From assembly GCF_026341855.1 (NCBI RefSeq), contig NZ_JAPENW010000002.1:310001-374000 (forward strand): 64,000 nucleotides of DNA, written 5' to 3'. Made by a program: the position numbers and the translations under genes. This DNA is from Streptomyces sp. NBC_00568 (GTDB lineage Bacteria > Actinomycetota > Actinomycetes > Streptomycetales > Streptomycetaceae). Positions within the stretch are counted from its first letter, which is position 1; each line of letters begins with the position of its first letter. Below the pieces are notes generated by a model. It was not told the DNA's origin. It was given only the letters and a program-made list of their open reading frames with translations, and ran no database searches. Positions 55,909 to 64,000 of the stretch are shown piece by piece.

Positions 55909-56779
55909 CGTTTACTCCAGTGACTGATTTGACCTGCTCCTGCTGAGACTGCTGATAGGCGCTATGCAGGTCAACGGGATGAGACGGTTTCCCTCCCGAG
56001 GTGGAGCTCGGAGCCCGCTCATGCCCCCTACGGCAGGTGGGCGCAGATGGTTCATTGAGCTTCTTCAGCGTTGCCGTTCCAGGGCGCGGATGGCTTTGGC
56101 GATTGACGCCTGCGGTTCGGACTGCATTGGGGTCTACGGAAGATCCGCCAGGACATAGGAACGCGCGACGACGCGTTCGACGGGTGCCTGTGCCGCGGCC
56201 AGGGCCTGGTTGACGGTCTCCTCGGAAGGGGTGAGTTCTTGCACGGGCCTGCGGCCCGATGTTTGCGCGAGGATGTACAGGAACTTTCTGCCTCCCGCCT
56301 CGACCTGCCGGAGGGGCGAAGCCGCAGCCGGCTCAGGAGGCCGCAGTCCGGCTTGCGCAGGAGATGGCTGAGCCAGGGCTGTTGATGGTGGAGGCGCCGA
56401 TGAAGGGAAGACCGAGCCGCTCTTGCCGTTGCGGAGATCATCGGCGCGCGCGGGGGCTCGAGGAGTGTTCTTCGCGCTGCCGACCATGGCGACCGGCAAC
56501 GCGATGTTCCCCGTGGCTCGAGCGGCTGCCCACCAAGGACGGCGCCCGAGTCTCTGTGCTGTTGGCGCACTCCAAGGCTCCCTTGAACGAGGAGTACGCC
56601 GAACATGAATCATCGGGGGCCGACGACGAAGCCCTTGGTGCCCTTGGGTCGGGAGACGATGCGCAGGGTGAGCCAGAGACAGTCGCGGGCCACGCGACCG
56701 GAGCACAGGGCTCCGCCCCTTTCGAAAGACATCTATCCGAGCGTATAGTCTCGCAACATGTTTTTCGTGGCTGGGTGCT
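55909..56779. other. Intergenic region, nothing recognised
   Basis: Long open frames run on both strands here, as GC-rich DNA allows, but none shows a motif, an SD or a plausible start. The remnant regulator begins at about 56780. Confidence 0.35.
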
Positions 56780-57370
56780 GCCCGGCGTGAGCATCGCAAA
56801 CTCGCCGACCCAAAGGCCATGCGGCCGTCGCGCACCTGACCCGCCTCGCTTTGCTCGAAGTTCCGGGTCGGCGCGAGCTGTTCACTGCAACCGAAGCTAC
56901 CCAGATGGTGGGAGAGTCTCCGACGAACTGCGCCTTCCATCTGCGCACCCTGGCGAAGTACGGCTTCGTCGAGGAGGTGGGAGCTGGCACCGGCCGCAGC
57001 CGCCCCTGGCGGCGTTCGCACATCGACTTCAGCTTCGAGGCTTCCGATCCCGCGGGCGATACCGAATCCACTATCGCCGCCGCTGCGCTCGGCCCGGTGC
57101 TGTGGGACTTGTGGCTGGAACGGATCCGCAAGATCGGCGCAATGCGGGCCGCGTTCCCTGAACACGGGAGCAAGATCACTGCTTCTGGCGAGTCGGTCCT
57201 CTACCTAACCCCTGGGGAAGCTGACTCCTTTCAGGAGGAGCTGACCGCGCTTCTCTTCCGCTACTGCGAGCGGCTCGAAGATCCGTCGCTGCGCCCGGAG
57301 GGTGCCATCCCGATGGAGCGGAATCCAGTTCACTTTCCCTGCAGACGCTCTACGCCCGCTGGAGGACTGA
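56780..57370 (+). pseudogene. ArsR-like HTH regulator, frameshifted
   Basis: Reading from HRKLADPKAMR, a base is lost near 56825 before VAHLTRLALLEVPGRRELFT. The helix-turn-helix follows (ATEATQMVGESPTNCAFHLR, LAKYGFVEEVGAG). At the 3' end, another frame gives GIQFTFPADALRPLED and a TGA at 57370, which is how such regulators end. The present frame skips that stop and runs into the MFS gene, so at least two shifts separate it from an intact ancestor. Confidence 0.7.
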
Positions 57371-57372
57371 CC

Positions 57373-58632
57373 ATGCGTGCCCTTCTTGCTCGCCACGATA
57401 TCCGCCTGCTCGTTCTTGCCCGGCTGATCGACATGGCCGGGAGCAACGCCTTATGGATCGCCCTCGGCATCCGCGTCAAGGAACTCACCGGCAGCAGCTC
57501 CGCCGCCGGCCTGACCTTCTTTGCCTTCATCCTCGGCACCCTGGGCGCGCCCTTGGGCGGCGCCCTGGTGGACCGATTACGTCGCCGGCCCTTGCTGATC
57601 AGCATGAACCTGGCCTCCGCAGTGTTGGTCCTGCCGCTACTACTGGTGCACGACCGCCATAGCGTCTGGATCTGCTATGTCGTCATGACTCTGTATGGGC
57701 TGGCCAATGGCGCCACCGGCTCGGCCATGACCGCGCTCACCCAGACGTTGATCCCACCGGAGCACCTGGGTGATGCCAACGGCCTCCTGCAGACCCTGTT
57801 GCAGGGCCTGCGGCTGATGGCGCCACTCCTGGGTGCGGGCGTGTTGTCCGCATTCGGCCTGGGTCCATTGGTCGTAGGCGACGCGGCTACCTTCACTCTC
57901 GCAGCCGTGCTGATTGCCCTGATTCGCCGACGGGAGGATCGCCCACAGCCGACTCAGCAAGAGGAATCAGGCGCTCAGATCGCCGCTGGCTTCCGATACA
58001 TCGCGCGGTCCCCCGCCCTGCGCCAGTTGACCGTCGCCGTGGTGCTCGCCATTGTTGCCTTCGGCTTCTCCGAGTCAGTGCTCTTTGCTGTCGTCGATGC
58101 GGGACTGCACCGCCCGCCAGCCTTCCTCGGTGTCCTCAGTTCATTGCAGGGTGCTGGGGCAATAGCAGCCGGGGTTGCCGCCGTAGTGCTCATGCGGCGT
58201 GTAGGGGAAGCGTTGACTGTAGTGTTCGGCCTAGCCTGCGCCGCCGCAGGCTTCTTGCTGAGTGCCGCCCCCTCTTTGCTCGCGGTCGCGCCGGGCACCG
58301 TGCTCATGGGCGCCAGCCTGCCTTTGATCGTTGCGGGCGTCATGACCCTCTTCCAACGGCGCACCCCCGCCTCGCTGATGGGGCGAACCGACGCCGCGTT
58401 GAACGTGCTGATCGGGGTACCGCAGACCGCGGCCATCGCCACCGGAGCCGCTTTGATCGCGCTGGTGGACTATCGCGTCCTGCTCGCCGCGATGGCGGCC
58501 CTGATGGCTGCCTCGGCGCTCTACCTGGCCACTCGCACCATCCGCCAGCCGGCCGAAACGGTAGTCACGGCGCGGCTGGCACGAGAGCCTGGTGACGTAG
58601 CGCCGGAAACATCACCACCGCGCCATGGGTGA
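57373..58632 (+). CDS. MFS transporter
   Basis: A 419-residue transporter starting MRALLARHDIRLLVLARLID, with about twelve membrane segments. Motif A is GGALVDRLRRRPLL, and GLANGATGSAMTALTQTLIP and GRTDAALNVLIGVPQTAAI are also visible. ATG 57373 is three bases after the inferred stop of the HTH gene, with GGAGG nearby, so I prefer it to the long fused frame from 56851. It is probably a multidrug-type exporter that was controlled by the decayed HTH protein. Confidence 0.8.
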   Translation: MRALLARHDIRLLVLARLIDMAGSNALWIALGIRVKELTGSSSAAGLTFFAFILGTLGAPLGGALVDRLRRRPLLISMNLASAVLVLPLLLVHDRHSVWICYVVMTLYGLANGATGSAMTALTQTLIPPEHLGDANGLLQTLLQGLRLMAPLLGAGVLSAFGLGPLVVGDAATFTLAAVLIALIRRREDRPQPTQQEESGAQIAAGFRYIARSPALRQLTVAVVLAIVAFGFSESVLFAVVDAGLHRPPAFLGVLSSLQGAGAIAAGVAAVVLMRRVGEALTVVFGLACAAAGFLLSAAPSLLAVAPGTVLMGASLPLIVAGVMTLFQRRTPASLMGRTDAALNVLIGVPQTAAIATGAALIALVDYRVLLAAMAALMAASALYLATRTIRQPAETVVTARLAREPGDVAPETSPPRHG

Positions 58633-59227
58633 CGGCAGTCCTCGAGAGCGTGGCCTGCGGTCAGGTTACGTAATCGGTCCGGTTCGCTCCGATGCGGGTC
58701 GTTGCTGGTCGGGGTGGGGGCTCCGAGGGCGGCGAGGTAGTCGGTTCTTCAGCATCTGTGACCTTCCCTCGGGATCGATCCTGGCGGGTGGGTTTCACGC
58801 TGGGTGGATAAGCGCTGATCTGCAGAAGGGCGTGCCGTGGGTGGAGGAGTTCGTGCTGGCACTGTCGGCGGGGGAGGGTGACGGACCGGCGGGTCGTCCA
58901 GCAGCGGGTGTGGGTGAAGCAGTTGCTGGCTTTCGCCGCCTGTCCGGTGTGGGAGGTCCGTCTGGGCGTGCCCCGCTTGCTCGCACCGTAGCCCCCAAGG
59001 CCTCTCACGATCCGTGTGACAAATCGCAACAATCACGGTGCACTTGAGTAGCTCACGACCGGACTGAACACGAAAACGGTCTGGAAGATGAGCAGTTGCC
59101 GATCCTAAGTTCGCGGTCAGCAGCATGCTCCTACAGCTTCGGGAGGGCGGGCGGATTGGTCGCCGCACCATCCCTGCGAACACCATTTCGTGCGCGCTTC
59201 ACCCCACGCAAGACATCTGGAGTTTTC
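58633..59227. other. Intergenic region, nothing recognised
   Basis: About 600 bases. Short frames have no motif or RBS. The promoter of the following secreted protein should lie near its 3' end. Confidence 0.35.
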
Positions 59228-59746
59228 ATGAACATGCCCCGAAGGAACGCAACCACTCGCGCCACGCTCGTCGGGCTGGGCGCCTCCCTGGCGGCGTTCT
59301 CCCAGGTCGCTCTCGCCTCAACGGCCCACGCAACGGGTGCTTGGGACGAGGACCGGGTTCGCGTCCAGTCCGCCCGAGGGGACTGCCTCACCGTTATTGC
59401 AAACAACCAGCTCGACACAGAAAGGTGCGACACGGACAACCTCCGCGGGAACTGGCGGATGGTCGACTACAACGACTCGTTCTTCCTGCTCAAGAACTGG
59501 TCCACCGGCAAGTGCCTGGATTCCGAACGGAACGTCTTGGGCGGGAAGGTCTACATGTCGGCCTGCGACCGGAACGACGGAGGTCAGGTGTGGAGGTACT
59601 ACTGCCTCGACGGAAGGCTGATGAACCTGGCCGCAACGACCTTCCTGACCCGGTTCGATTCAGGATTCGTCGGCCATCAGCCACGATTGACCTCGGACGT
59701 CGGCAAGCAGGTCTGGAACATCGTCCCCCAACCGCACGCCTGCTGA
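59228..59746 (+). CDS. Secreted ricin-like (beta-trefoil) protein
   Basis: A 172-residue protein with a signal peptide (RNATTRATLVGLGASLAAFS, then SQVALASTAHA with cleavage near AHA). A RICIN-type fold follows: RVQSARGDCLTV, WRMVDYNDSFFLLKNWSTGK, CLDSERNVLGGKVYMSACDR, QVWRYYCLDGRL, with repeated C-L-D and Q-W features. Such domains bind sugars outside the cell. Cysteines are present in pairs suited for disulphides. No catalytic domain is attached. Confidence 0.75.
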   Translation: MNMPRRNATTRATLVGLGASLAAFSQVALASTAHATGAWDEDRVRVQSARGDCLTVIANNQLDTERCDTDNLRGNWRMVDYNDSFFLLKNWSTGKCLDSERNVLGGKVYMSACDRNDGGQVWRYYCLDGRLMNLAATTFLTRFDSGFVGHQPRLTSDVGKQVWNIVPQPHAC

Positions 59747-60002
59747 AGGAGCGGCTGGACCCCGCCTCTCCTTGGCTGGTCGGACAGTCGACCGGACAGG
59801 TCGGTCCGGTCGGTGACTAGGGCCCCGAGTGCGGTGGGGCGGCGGAGCTGGGCGGGCGGACGGCGGTCGGGAACACGCCCGGGAACATCCCGGGCGTGGA
59901 GCCCTGACACGAGAGCCGTCTCCGCAGCCGCCCTCCTGCCCTCTGCCTGAGACAGCCCGGTGCTCCGCCCCGCCCACGTTGTACAAGACCGGCCCCCGGC
60001 TA

Positions 60003-61020
60003 ACGAGTTGGTGCGTGATAGCGGTTGGGCATGCTCTGGTGGTGAGGGGCGTGGTCGATCGGGCGGTGTTGGCGCATCCGTTGTTCACGGGCATCTCGAC
60101 GGGGCATCTGGCTTCTTTGGTTGAGGAGTTGGCCCGTCCGTGGACAGTTGCGGCGGAGGGCCGGCGGGTGCGTGTTCGGGGCGGAGTACGCAAACGTGCG
60201 CCCGGTGCGGGTGCCCGGTATCGGCTGGTGTTCGTGGACCGGCTGGTGGTCACACTGATCCATCTGCGGCATGACCTGCCGCATGCAGTCCTGGGTGTGC
60301 TGTTCGGCGTCGATCGCTCAACGGTCACCCGGGCGGTCGGTGAAGTCCGACGGTTGCTGGCGGAGCGGGGATTCGCTGTTTCCGATCGCCCTGGCCTGCG
60401 ACTTCGCACACTGGAGGACGTGTTCGCCTATGCTCAGGCCGAGGGTGTCGAGCTGCGGCTGGACGCTACCGAGGTCCAGGTCCGCCGGCCGGTCGCGGGC
60501 CGGGGCGGGCGTCGCGCATTCGTGTCGGGCAAGAAGAAGCAGAACACGATGAAGGCCACCGTCATCGCCGATCACCAGGGCCGCACGTTATGGACCGATG
60601 GCCTGCGGCCGGGGCGGATGCACGATGCGACCGCGGCTCGTGCGGCGGGTATCACCGGCTGCTTCCAGCACTTCGACCTGGTCGAAGTGCTCTTTGACGA
60701 CGGCTACCTGGGCCTGAGCCGTGACCATCCCGGCCAAGCCGTCACCCCGCCCAGAAAGCCACGGCCCGGAGCGCTGCCCGGCAGAGTCGAGCAGTGGGAA
60801 TGCGAGCGTCACGGACACTCCTCCGACCGCATCACGGTCGAGCACGCACTGGCCGACCACAAACGCTGGAAGCAACTGATGCGCTGGACTCATCGCCGCG
60901 ACCGCCTGCCCGACACCTACCGAGCCATAGCCGGTCTCGTCTCCGACCGCACCGTCATCACCTGAAAACAGGCGATGAACAGGCAAGACACGGCCCAACC
61001 GTTATCACGCACCAACTCGT
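60003..61020 (+). mobile_element. Complete DDE_Tnp_4-type IS
   Basis: Identical 18-bp ends ACGAGTTGGTGCGTGATA (60003-60020) and its inverse (61003-61020). A related truncated copy is at 29683-30556 in the opposite orientation. Confidence 0.85.
60015..60965 (+). CDS. DDE_Tnp_4-family transposase
   Basis: About 316 residues, from GTG 60015 inside the left terminal repeat. N-terminal HTH_Tnp_4 region (YRLVFVDRLVVTLIHLRHDL, GVDRSTVTRAVGEVRRLLAE), then the DDE domain: LRLDATEVQVRRPVAGRGGR, MKATVIADHQGRTLWTDGLR, DDGYLGLSRDHPGQAVTPPR, RITVEHALADHKRWKQLMRW. It appears intact. Confidence 0.85.
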   Translation: MIAVGHALVVRGVVDRAVLAHPLFTGISTGHLASLVEELARPWTVAAEGRRVRVRGGVRKRAPGAGARYRLVFVDRLVVTLIHLRHDLPHAVLGVLFGVDRSTVTRAVGEVRRLLAERGFAVSDRPGLRLRTLEDVFAYAQAEGVELRLDATEVQVRRPVAGRGGRRAFVSGKKKQNTMKATVIADHQGRTLWTDGLRPGRMHDATAARAAGITGCFQHFDLVEVLFDDGYLGLSRDHPGQAVTPPRKPRPGALPGRVEQWECERHGHSSDRITVEHALADHKRWKQLMRWTHRRDRLPDTYRAIAGLVSDRTVIT

Positions 61021-61022
61021 AA

Positions 61023-61230
61023 GGCGTCGTTTCGCTTGGTGAGTCGGCGGTGGTTGATGAGGCTGGTGGCAATGGCGGTGAAGGCCAGGAATGCTCGGGC
61101 TTGCGTTCGTAGCGCCGGTGGAGCCGACGGCATCCGCCGAGCCAGGACATGGTGCGCTCGACCACCCAGCGGGTTCGGCCCAGGCGCTGTGAGTTCTCGA
61201 CGCCGCGCCGGGCGATGCGAGGAGTGACGT
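61023..61230 (-). pseudogene. IS5-family transposase C-terminal fragment
   Basis: Minus-strand reading RIARRGVENSQRLGRTRWVV, ERTMSWLGGCRRLHRRYERK then a frameshift. This is the C terminus of an IS5-type transposase, cut by the IS at 60003-61020. Confidence 0.7.
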
Positions 61231-61650
61231 TCCGGGCACGGACAGACCCGCCGGTGCCCCGTGCTCATGGTCGTTGGCGCCTCCCGGCAGACGGCGGCCT
61301 GTCTGGTGCCCAGCGCCCGCTTCCGCTACGTGTGGATTGGCCATCGGCGCCTGTGACTAATTCGGTACTGCTCACTGGGCAGGTGGTATGCCAGTCAGGG
61401 GATCTAGTGATCGTTTCAGGCGCCCGTGCATATGACTCCGACCTAGGTGCAGCAGTTATCCGCAGGGTTTGGGGGAGCGAGACTGGTATAGCCGGGCGGC
61501 ACGCCGCCGTGCTCCGGTGGCAGAGGGCGGCCAGGCTGCGATCTCGTCCTCGGCCTTCCGCGGCTGTCATCGAGGAGCCGGCTGTCGGGCGGGCGGGCGG
61601 TTTCGGGCGTCGGACGTGACCCGCCCGGTCGGGCAGGCGATAATCGGGGT

Positions 61651-62019
61651 ATGGCTCTCAGCTCCTCTCGTTTCCTGGTGCCTAACGCGTTCGAGCTGCT
61701 CCGCGAGCAGTACGCCAAGCGGCTGCCCGCGCGCCTTCAGGACCTGACGGGCCCCACCCATGGCTCGGTCGACCTGCCGCTGCACGTGGCCTGGTCAGGA
61801 CGCCGCTCCTACGACGTAGAGCAGCCGCGCTCGCGGATGAGCCTCTACCGCACCGTTCTGGCCGAAGGGCAGCGCCAGGACCTGGTCGCCTTCCTGGACC
61901 GGGATCTGCTGCTCGGGCAGTGGCCGGTGCTGCGTACCCTGATCAGCCGGCCGCTGCGGGATGCCTGGGAAGCCGCCTTCCCCGAGCTGGCTGCCGCCCG
62001 GAGTGTGCCGGCCGCGTGA
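61651..62019 (+). CDS. Hypothetical protein paired with AbiEii-like gene (possible antitoxin)
   Basis: A 122-residue protein (MALSSSRFLVPNAFELLREQ) with no recognised domain. GATAAT at 61639-61644 lies seven bases before ATG 61651 and there is no SD, which suggests a leaderless transcript. It overlaps the nucleotidyltransferase gene by GTGA. In AbiE-type systems a partner gene upstream encodes the antitoxin; this protein does not show the usual AbiEi winged helix, so the role is uncertain. Confidence 0.6.
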   Translation: MALSSSRFLVPNAFELLREQYAKRLPARLQDLTGPTHGSVDLPLHVAWSGRRSYDVEQPRSRMSLYRTVLAEGQRQDLVAFLDRDLLLGQWPVLRTLISRPLRDAWEAAFPELAAARSVPAA

Positions 62020-62687
62020 ACCTGACCGACCTGCACCGCCGGCTCCTTGCCGATGTCCTCGCGATCGGCACCCCGTACCCCTTGGTGATCACAGGCGGTT
62101 ATGCCGTGCAGGCCCACGGCTTGGTCGACCGCCTCAGCCAGGACCTCGACGTAGCCACCGAAAATCCTGCCTCGATCGCCGAGATCGTCGCTGTGGTCAG
62201 CGACGGCCTTGTCACCCGCGGCTGGAGCGTCCGCCAGATCGAGACGGGCGCCCTCTCCGGTCGCCTCATCGCAACCGACCCGCAATCCGGGGACGAATGC
62301 GAGGTGGACGTCCTCAAAGAGGCCTTCTGGAGTCCGCCCACGGAGACCGAATACGGACCAGTTCTGGCTCTCGACGACGTAATCGGCACCAAGGTCCGTG
62401 CGCTCGCAGACCGCGGCGCGGTCCGTGACCTCATCGACGTCCATGCCGCCTCCGAGCACCGCACCACCGCCGACCTCGAAACGCTCGGCCGTCGCCACGC
62501 ACGCTTCGAGTTCAGCCTCCAGGACCTGCGCGACCGCCTCAACGGCGCGGAATGGTGGGACGACAAGGACTTCACCGACTACGGCCTCAATCCCGGCCAA
62601 CTGGCTGACCTGCGCGCCTGGGCCCTAGCCTGGGCAGCCGAGCTTGACGCCCGCCTGTACGCCGAGGAGAACCCAGACGAGGCTTGA
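62016..62687 (+). CDS. AbiEii/AbiGii-type nucleotidyltransferase (possible toxin)
   Basis: A 223-residue nucleotidyltransferase. Motif GGYAVQAHGLVDRLSQDLDV carries the GG, His and DxD features, and the third acidic residue is in ECEVDVLKEA. Later helices (RDLIDVHAASEHRTTADLET) match the family. AbiEii proteins are GTP-dependent nucleotidyltransferase toxins in phage defence and toxin-antitoxin systems; some Streptomyces homologues may have other roles. Start GTG 62016, coupled to the upstream gene. Confidence 0.8.
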   Translation: MNLTDLHRRLLADVLAIGTPYPLVITGGYAVQAHGLVDRLSQDLDVATENPASIAEIVAVVSDGLVTRGWSVRQIETGALSGRLIATDPQSGDECEVDVLKEAFWSPPTETEYGPVLALDDVIGTKVRALADRGAVRDLIDVHAASEHRTTADLETLGRRHARFEFSLQDLRDRLNGAEWWDDKDFTDYGLNPGQLADLRAWALAWAAELDARLYAEENPDEA

Positions 62688-62893
62688 GAGCCCTACGGCG
62701 GTCTCATCGATCACCACGCGTACGGGCGCCAGCTGCGCATGGCGCACCTGCTTTGGTCATGCTGCGCGAGCCGGCCGACCACAAGCGTGCCGGACCGAGT
62801 TACTGGCAACGTTCATGCGGTCTTCGAATAATCGAGCCGATGCGACGCGCTGCTCGACTGGCTCGACCTGGACGTGTCGGACGACCAACCCGT

Positions 62894-62926
62894 CGCTCCC
62901 ACGCGACCAGTGGTCGCGTGGGAGCG
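62894..62926. repeat. Perfect 33-bp palindrome
   Basis: Two 16-base arms CGCTCCCACGCGACCA and TGGTCGCGTGGGAGCG surround a single G. There is no loop, so it suits protein binding or recombination better than an RNA hairpin. It lies in decayed sequence. Confidence 0.7.
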
Positions 62927-62949
62927 CCGTGACCTCGTCATGACCAACT

Positions 62950-63262
62950 GGCGCGACGGTTGGTTCAACTTCGAGCTTGGCCACACACTGCCAACCCCAC
63001 CTCTTCCTCACCCGCCGCACCGCGATCTCCACCACGCCCGTCAGCCGTCCCTGGCTCTACCGCCACTACCCTCCTCCAGCCACCTCCTACGCGCCGACGC
63101 CTCGTTGACGAAGCCCAGGCCGCCGGGGACGCCCGCATGATCTGCGAACTGTTCGGCCTCACCTTCAACGCCGCCACCCGCTACACCCGCCCCTACCAGG
63201 ACACCGCCACGCTTCACCCAGCACCCACCCCGATCCCGTTCTTAGCTGCCGAGCACACGTGA
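62950..63262 (+). pseudogene. Remnant of an unidentified protein (recombinase- or regulator-like C terminus)
   Basis: Pieces in different frames read TTPVSRPWLYRHYPP, then RRRLVDEAQAAGDARMICEL, FGLTFNAATRYTRPYQD. The D..R..C.LFGLT...A.RYT pattern resembles C-terminal tails of Streptomyces integrase-like proteins, but I cannot be sure. Confidence 0.4.
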
Positions 63263-64000
63263 GGCTCTTTCCTCGGGACTGGGCCTTCTCCCACGACGCG
63301 ATCATCTAGCAGGGCATCCCGTACCCCTGCGCGCACGTGCCTTCGTGGCCAGCGATGACGTGCCGAATGGCTTGTGGCTCGATCGGTCTGGTCTATGCGG
63401 GACGGGAGGCGGTGGCTGGTCTGGGTTGCCGGCGGGTGTGCGCAGGCGTTCACCACGGACGCATTGCCCGCCGAAGTCTTCCTCGATGTCTCGGCCGCCG
63501 CAGACGTCCGCGGTGTCGTCACCGTCTCGGAGTCGACCACGATCCATTGGCTGCCCTGCGGCAAAAACGCCGAGGCTGCGGTGAAGTCAGGCTCGCGCGC
63601 TGCAGCCAGTCCAGAACGCCAGCGTCCCGCAACTGCCCATCTACACCCGGGCCGCTTGGTGAGGCGGCTTTGGCCACCCATCCGCCGGCACCTCGTCGGC
63701 GAACGCGGCGCGGACCGCTCAGCCATCTCCTTCGCGGGTACTGGACTTACGGCCGAGGCGCCCTGTGAACCGCCACCAGCAAGGCACCGTCAACCGGACT
63801 GATCATGATGGTGCCCAGAGCGGCCCCGCCTGCGCAGAATCGAACGAGTAGCAGTCCTCTGCGAACTGATGGCAGAAGGGCACGTGGGCAGGCGTCAACA
63901 TGCCCGTGACACTTTCCGCGACGACATCGAACGCGACCGTCGACGTGCACCAGTCCCGGTTCGGATTCGTGCCTGCAGGCCCGTACTGCCAGGCTCGCCG
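63263..64000. other. No recognisable gene
   Basis: Open frames exist on both strands without a known motif. A segment near 63450-63580 (PAEVFLDVSAAADVRGVVTV) looks protein-like but has no context. Confidence 0.35.

Noticed and set aside
56134..57165. 343-codon minus-strand frame opposite the HTH remnant
   Set aside because: No motif, Arg/Ser/Pro-rich, and overlaps the recognisable helix-turn-helix on the other strand.
1..64000. Linear replicon telomere at a window edge
   Set aside because: Neither edge shows the closely packed palindromes of Streptomyces telomeres, and no terminal protein or telomere-associated helicase gene was seen.

Overview
The window looks like part of a Streptomyces (or close actinomycete) replicon, most likely a linear or circular plasmid or a plasmid-derived accessory region. 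This rests on the GC-rich coding style, GTG starts, ATGA/GTGA stop-start overlaps, and actinobacterial families (SARP regulator, MbtH, FtsX-type permease, peptidase inhibitor I36). No telomere, rRNA or tRNA was seen. Many genes are decayed or broken by insertion sequences.

Region 1 (about 2-14 kb) is a plasmid maintenance module. A primase-polymerase and a D5/P4-type helicase overlap translationally and lie beside a dense array of AGGGACT/AGTCCCT repeats around an AT-rich patch, a likely replication origin. ParA and ParB follow, with four copies of TGATTGC-N3-GCAATCA (candidate centromere sites) and an unknown 271-residue protein whose ribosome binding site lies inside a perfect 49-bp inverted repeat. 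Two divergent, related FAD monooxygenases flank a second repeat array, AGCGACT/AGTCGCT, one base different from the first.

Region 2 (about 15-34 kb) is a graveyard of mobile elements: IS5-type elements, an IS200/IS605 element with a frameshifted TnpB, DDE_Tnp_4-type elements, and pseudogenes (an FAD oxidoreductase, a beta-helix-like membrane protein split by an IS, an FG-GAP repeat protein). Among these are an intact PadR-ABC transporter operon with a self-evident operator, two small Cys-containing proteins, and a PEP-mutase/isocitrate lyase superfamily enzyme.

Region 3 (about 34-62.7 kb) carries specialised-metabolite genes between IS copies. It holds a secreted I36 inhibitor, an A-PCP-TE nonribosomal peptide synthetase (predicted glycine) with an MbtH partner, a 37-residue acidic peptide followed by a strong hairpin and a spermidine-synthase-fold enzyme, an MFS exporter, and a six-gene operon (45.8-52.7 kb). 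That operon encodes a radical SAM enzyme, a heme-oxygenase-like (putative diiron) enzyme, a 69-residue precursor-like peptide, an adenylate cyclase/AAA/TPR regulator, a cytoplasmic subtilase and a GAF protein. It has the layout of a RiPP pathway I cannot match to a characterised class and is the best candidate for an undescribed system. A SARP regulator, a second MFS exporter, a secreted ricin-like lectin and an AbiEii-type nucleotidyltransferase pair follow. The last 1.3 kb contains remnants and a perfect 33-bp palindrome.
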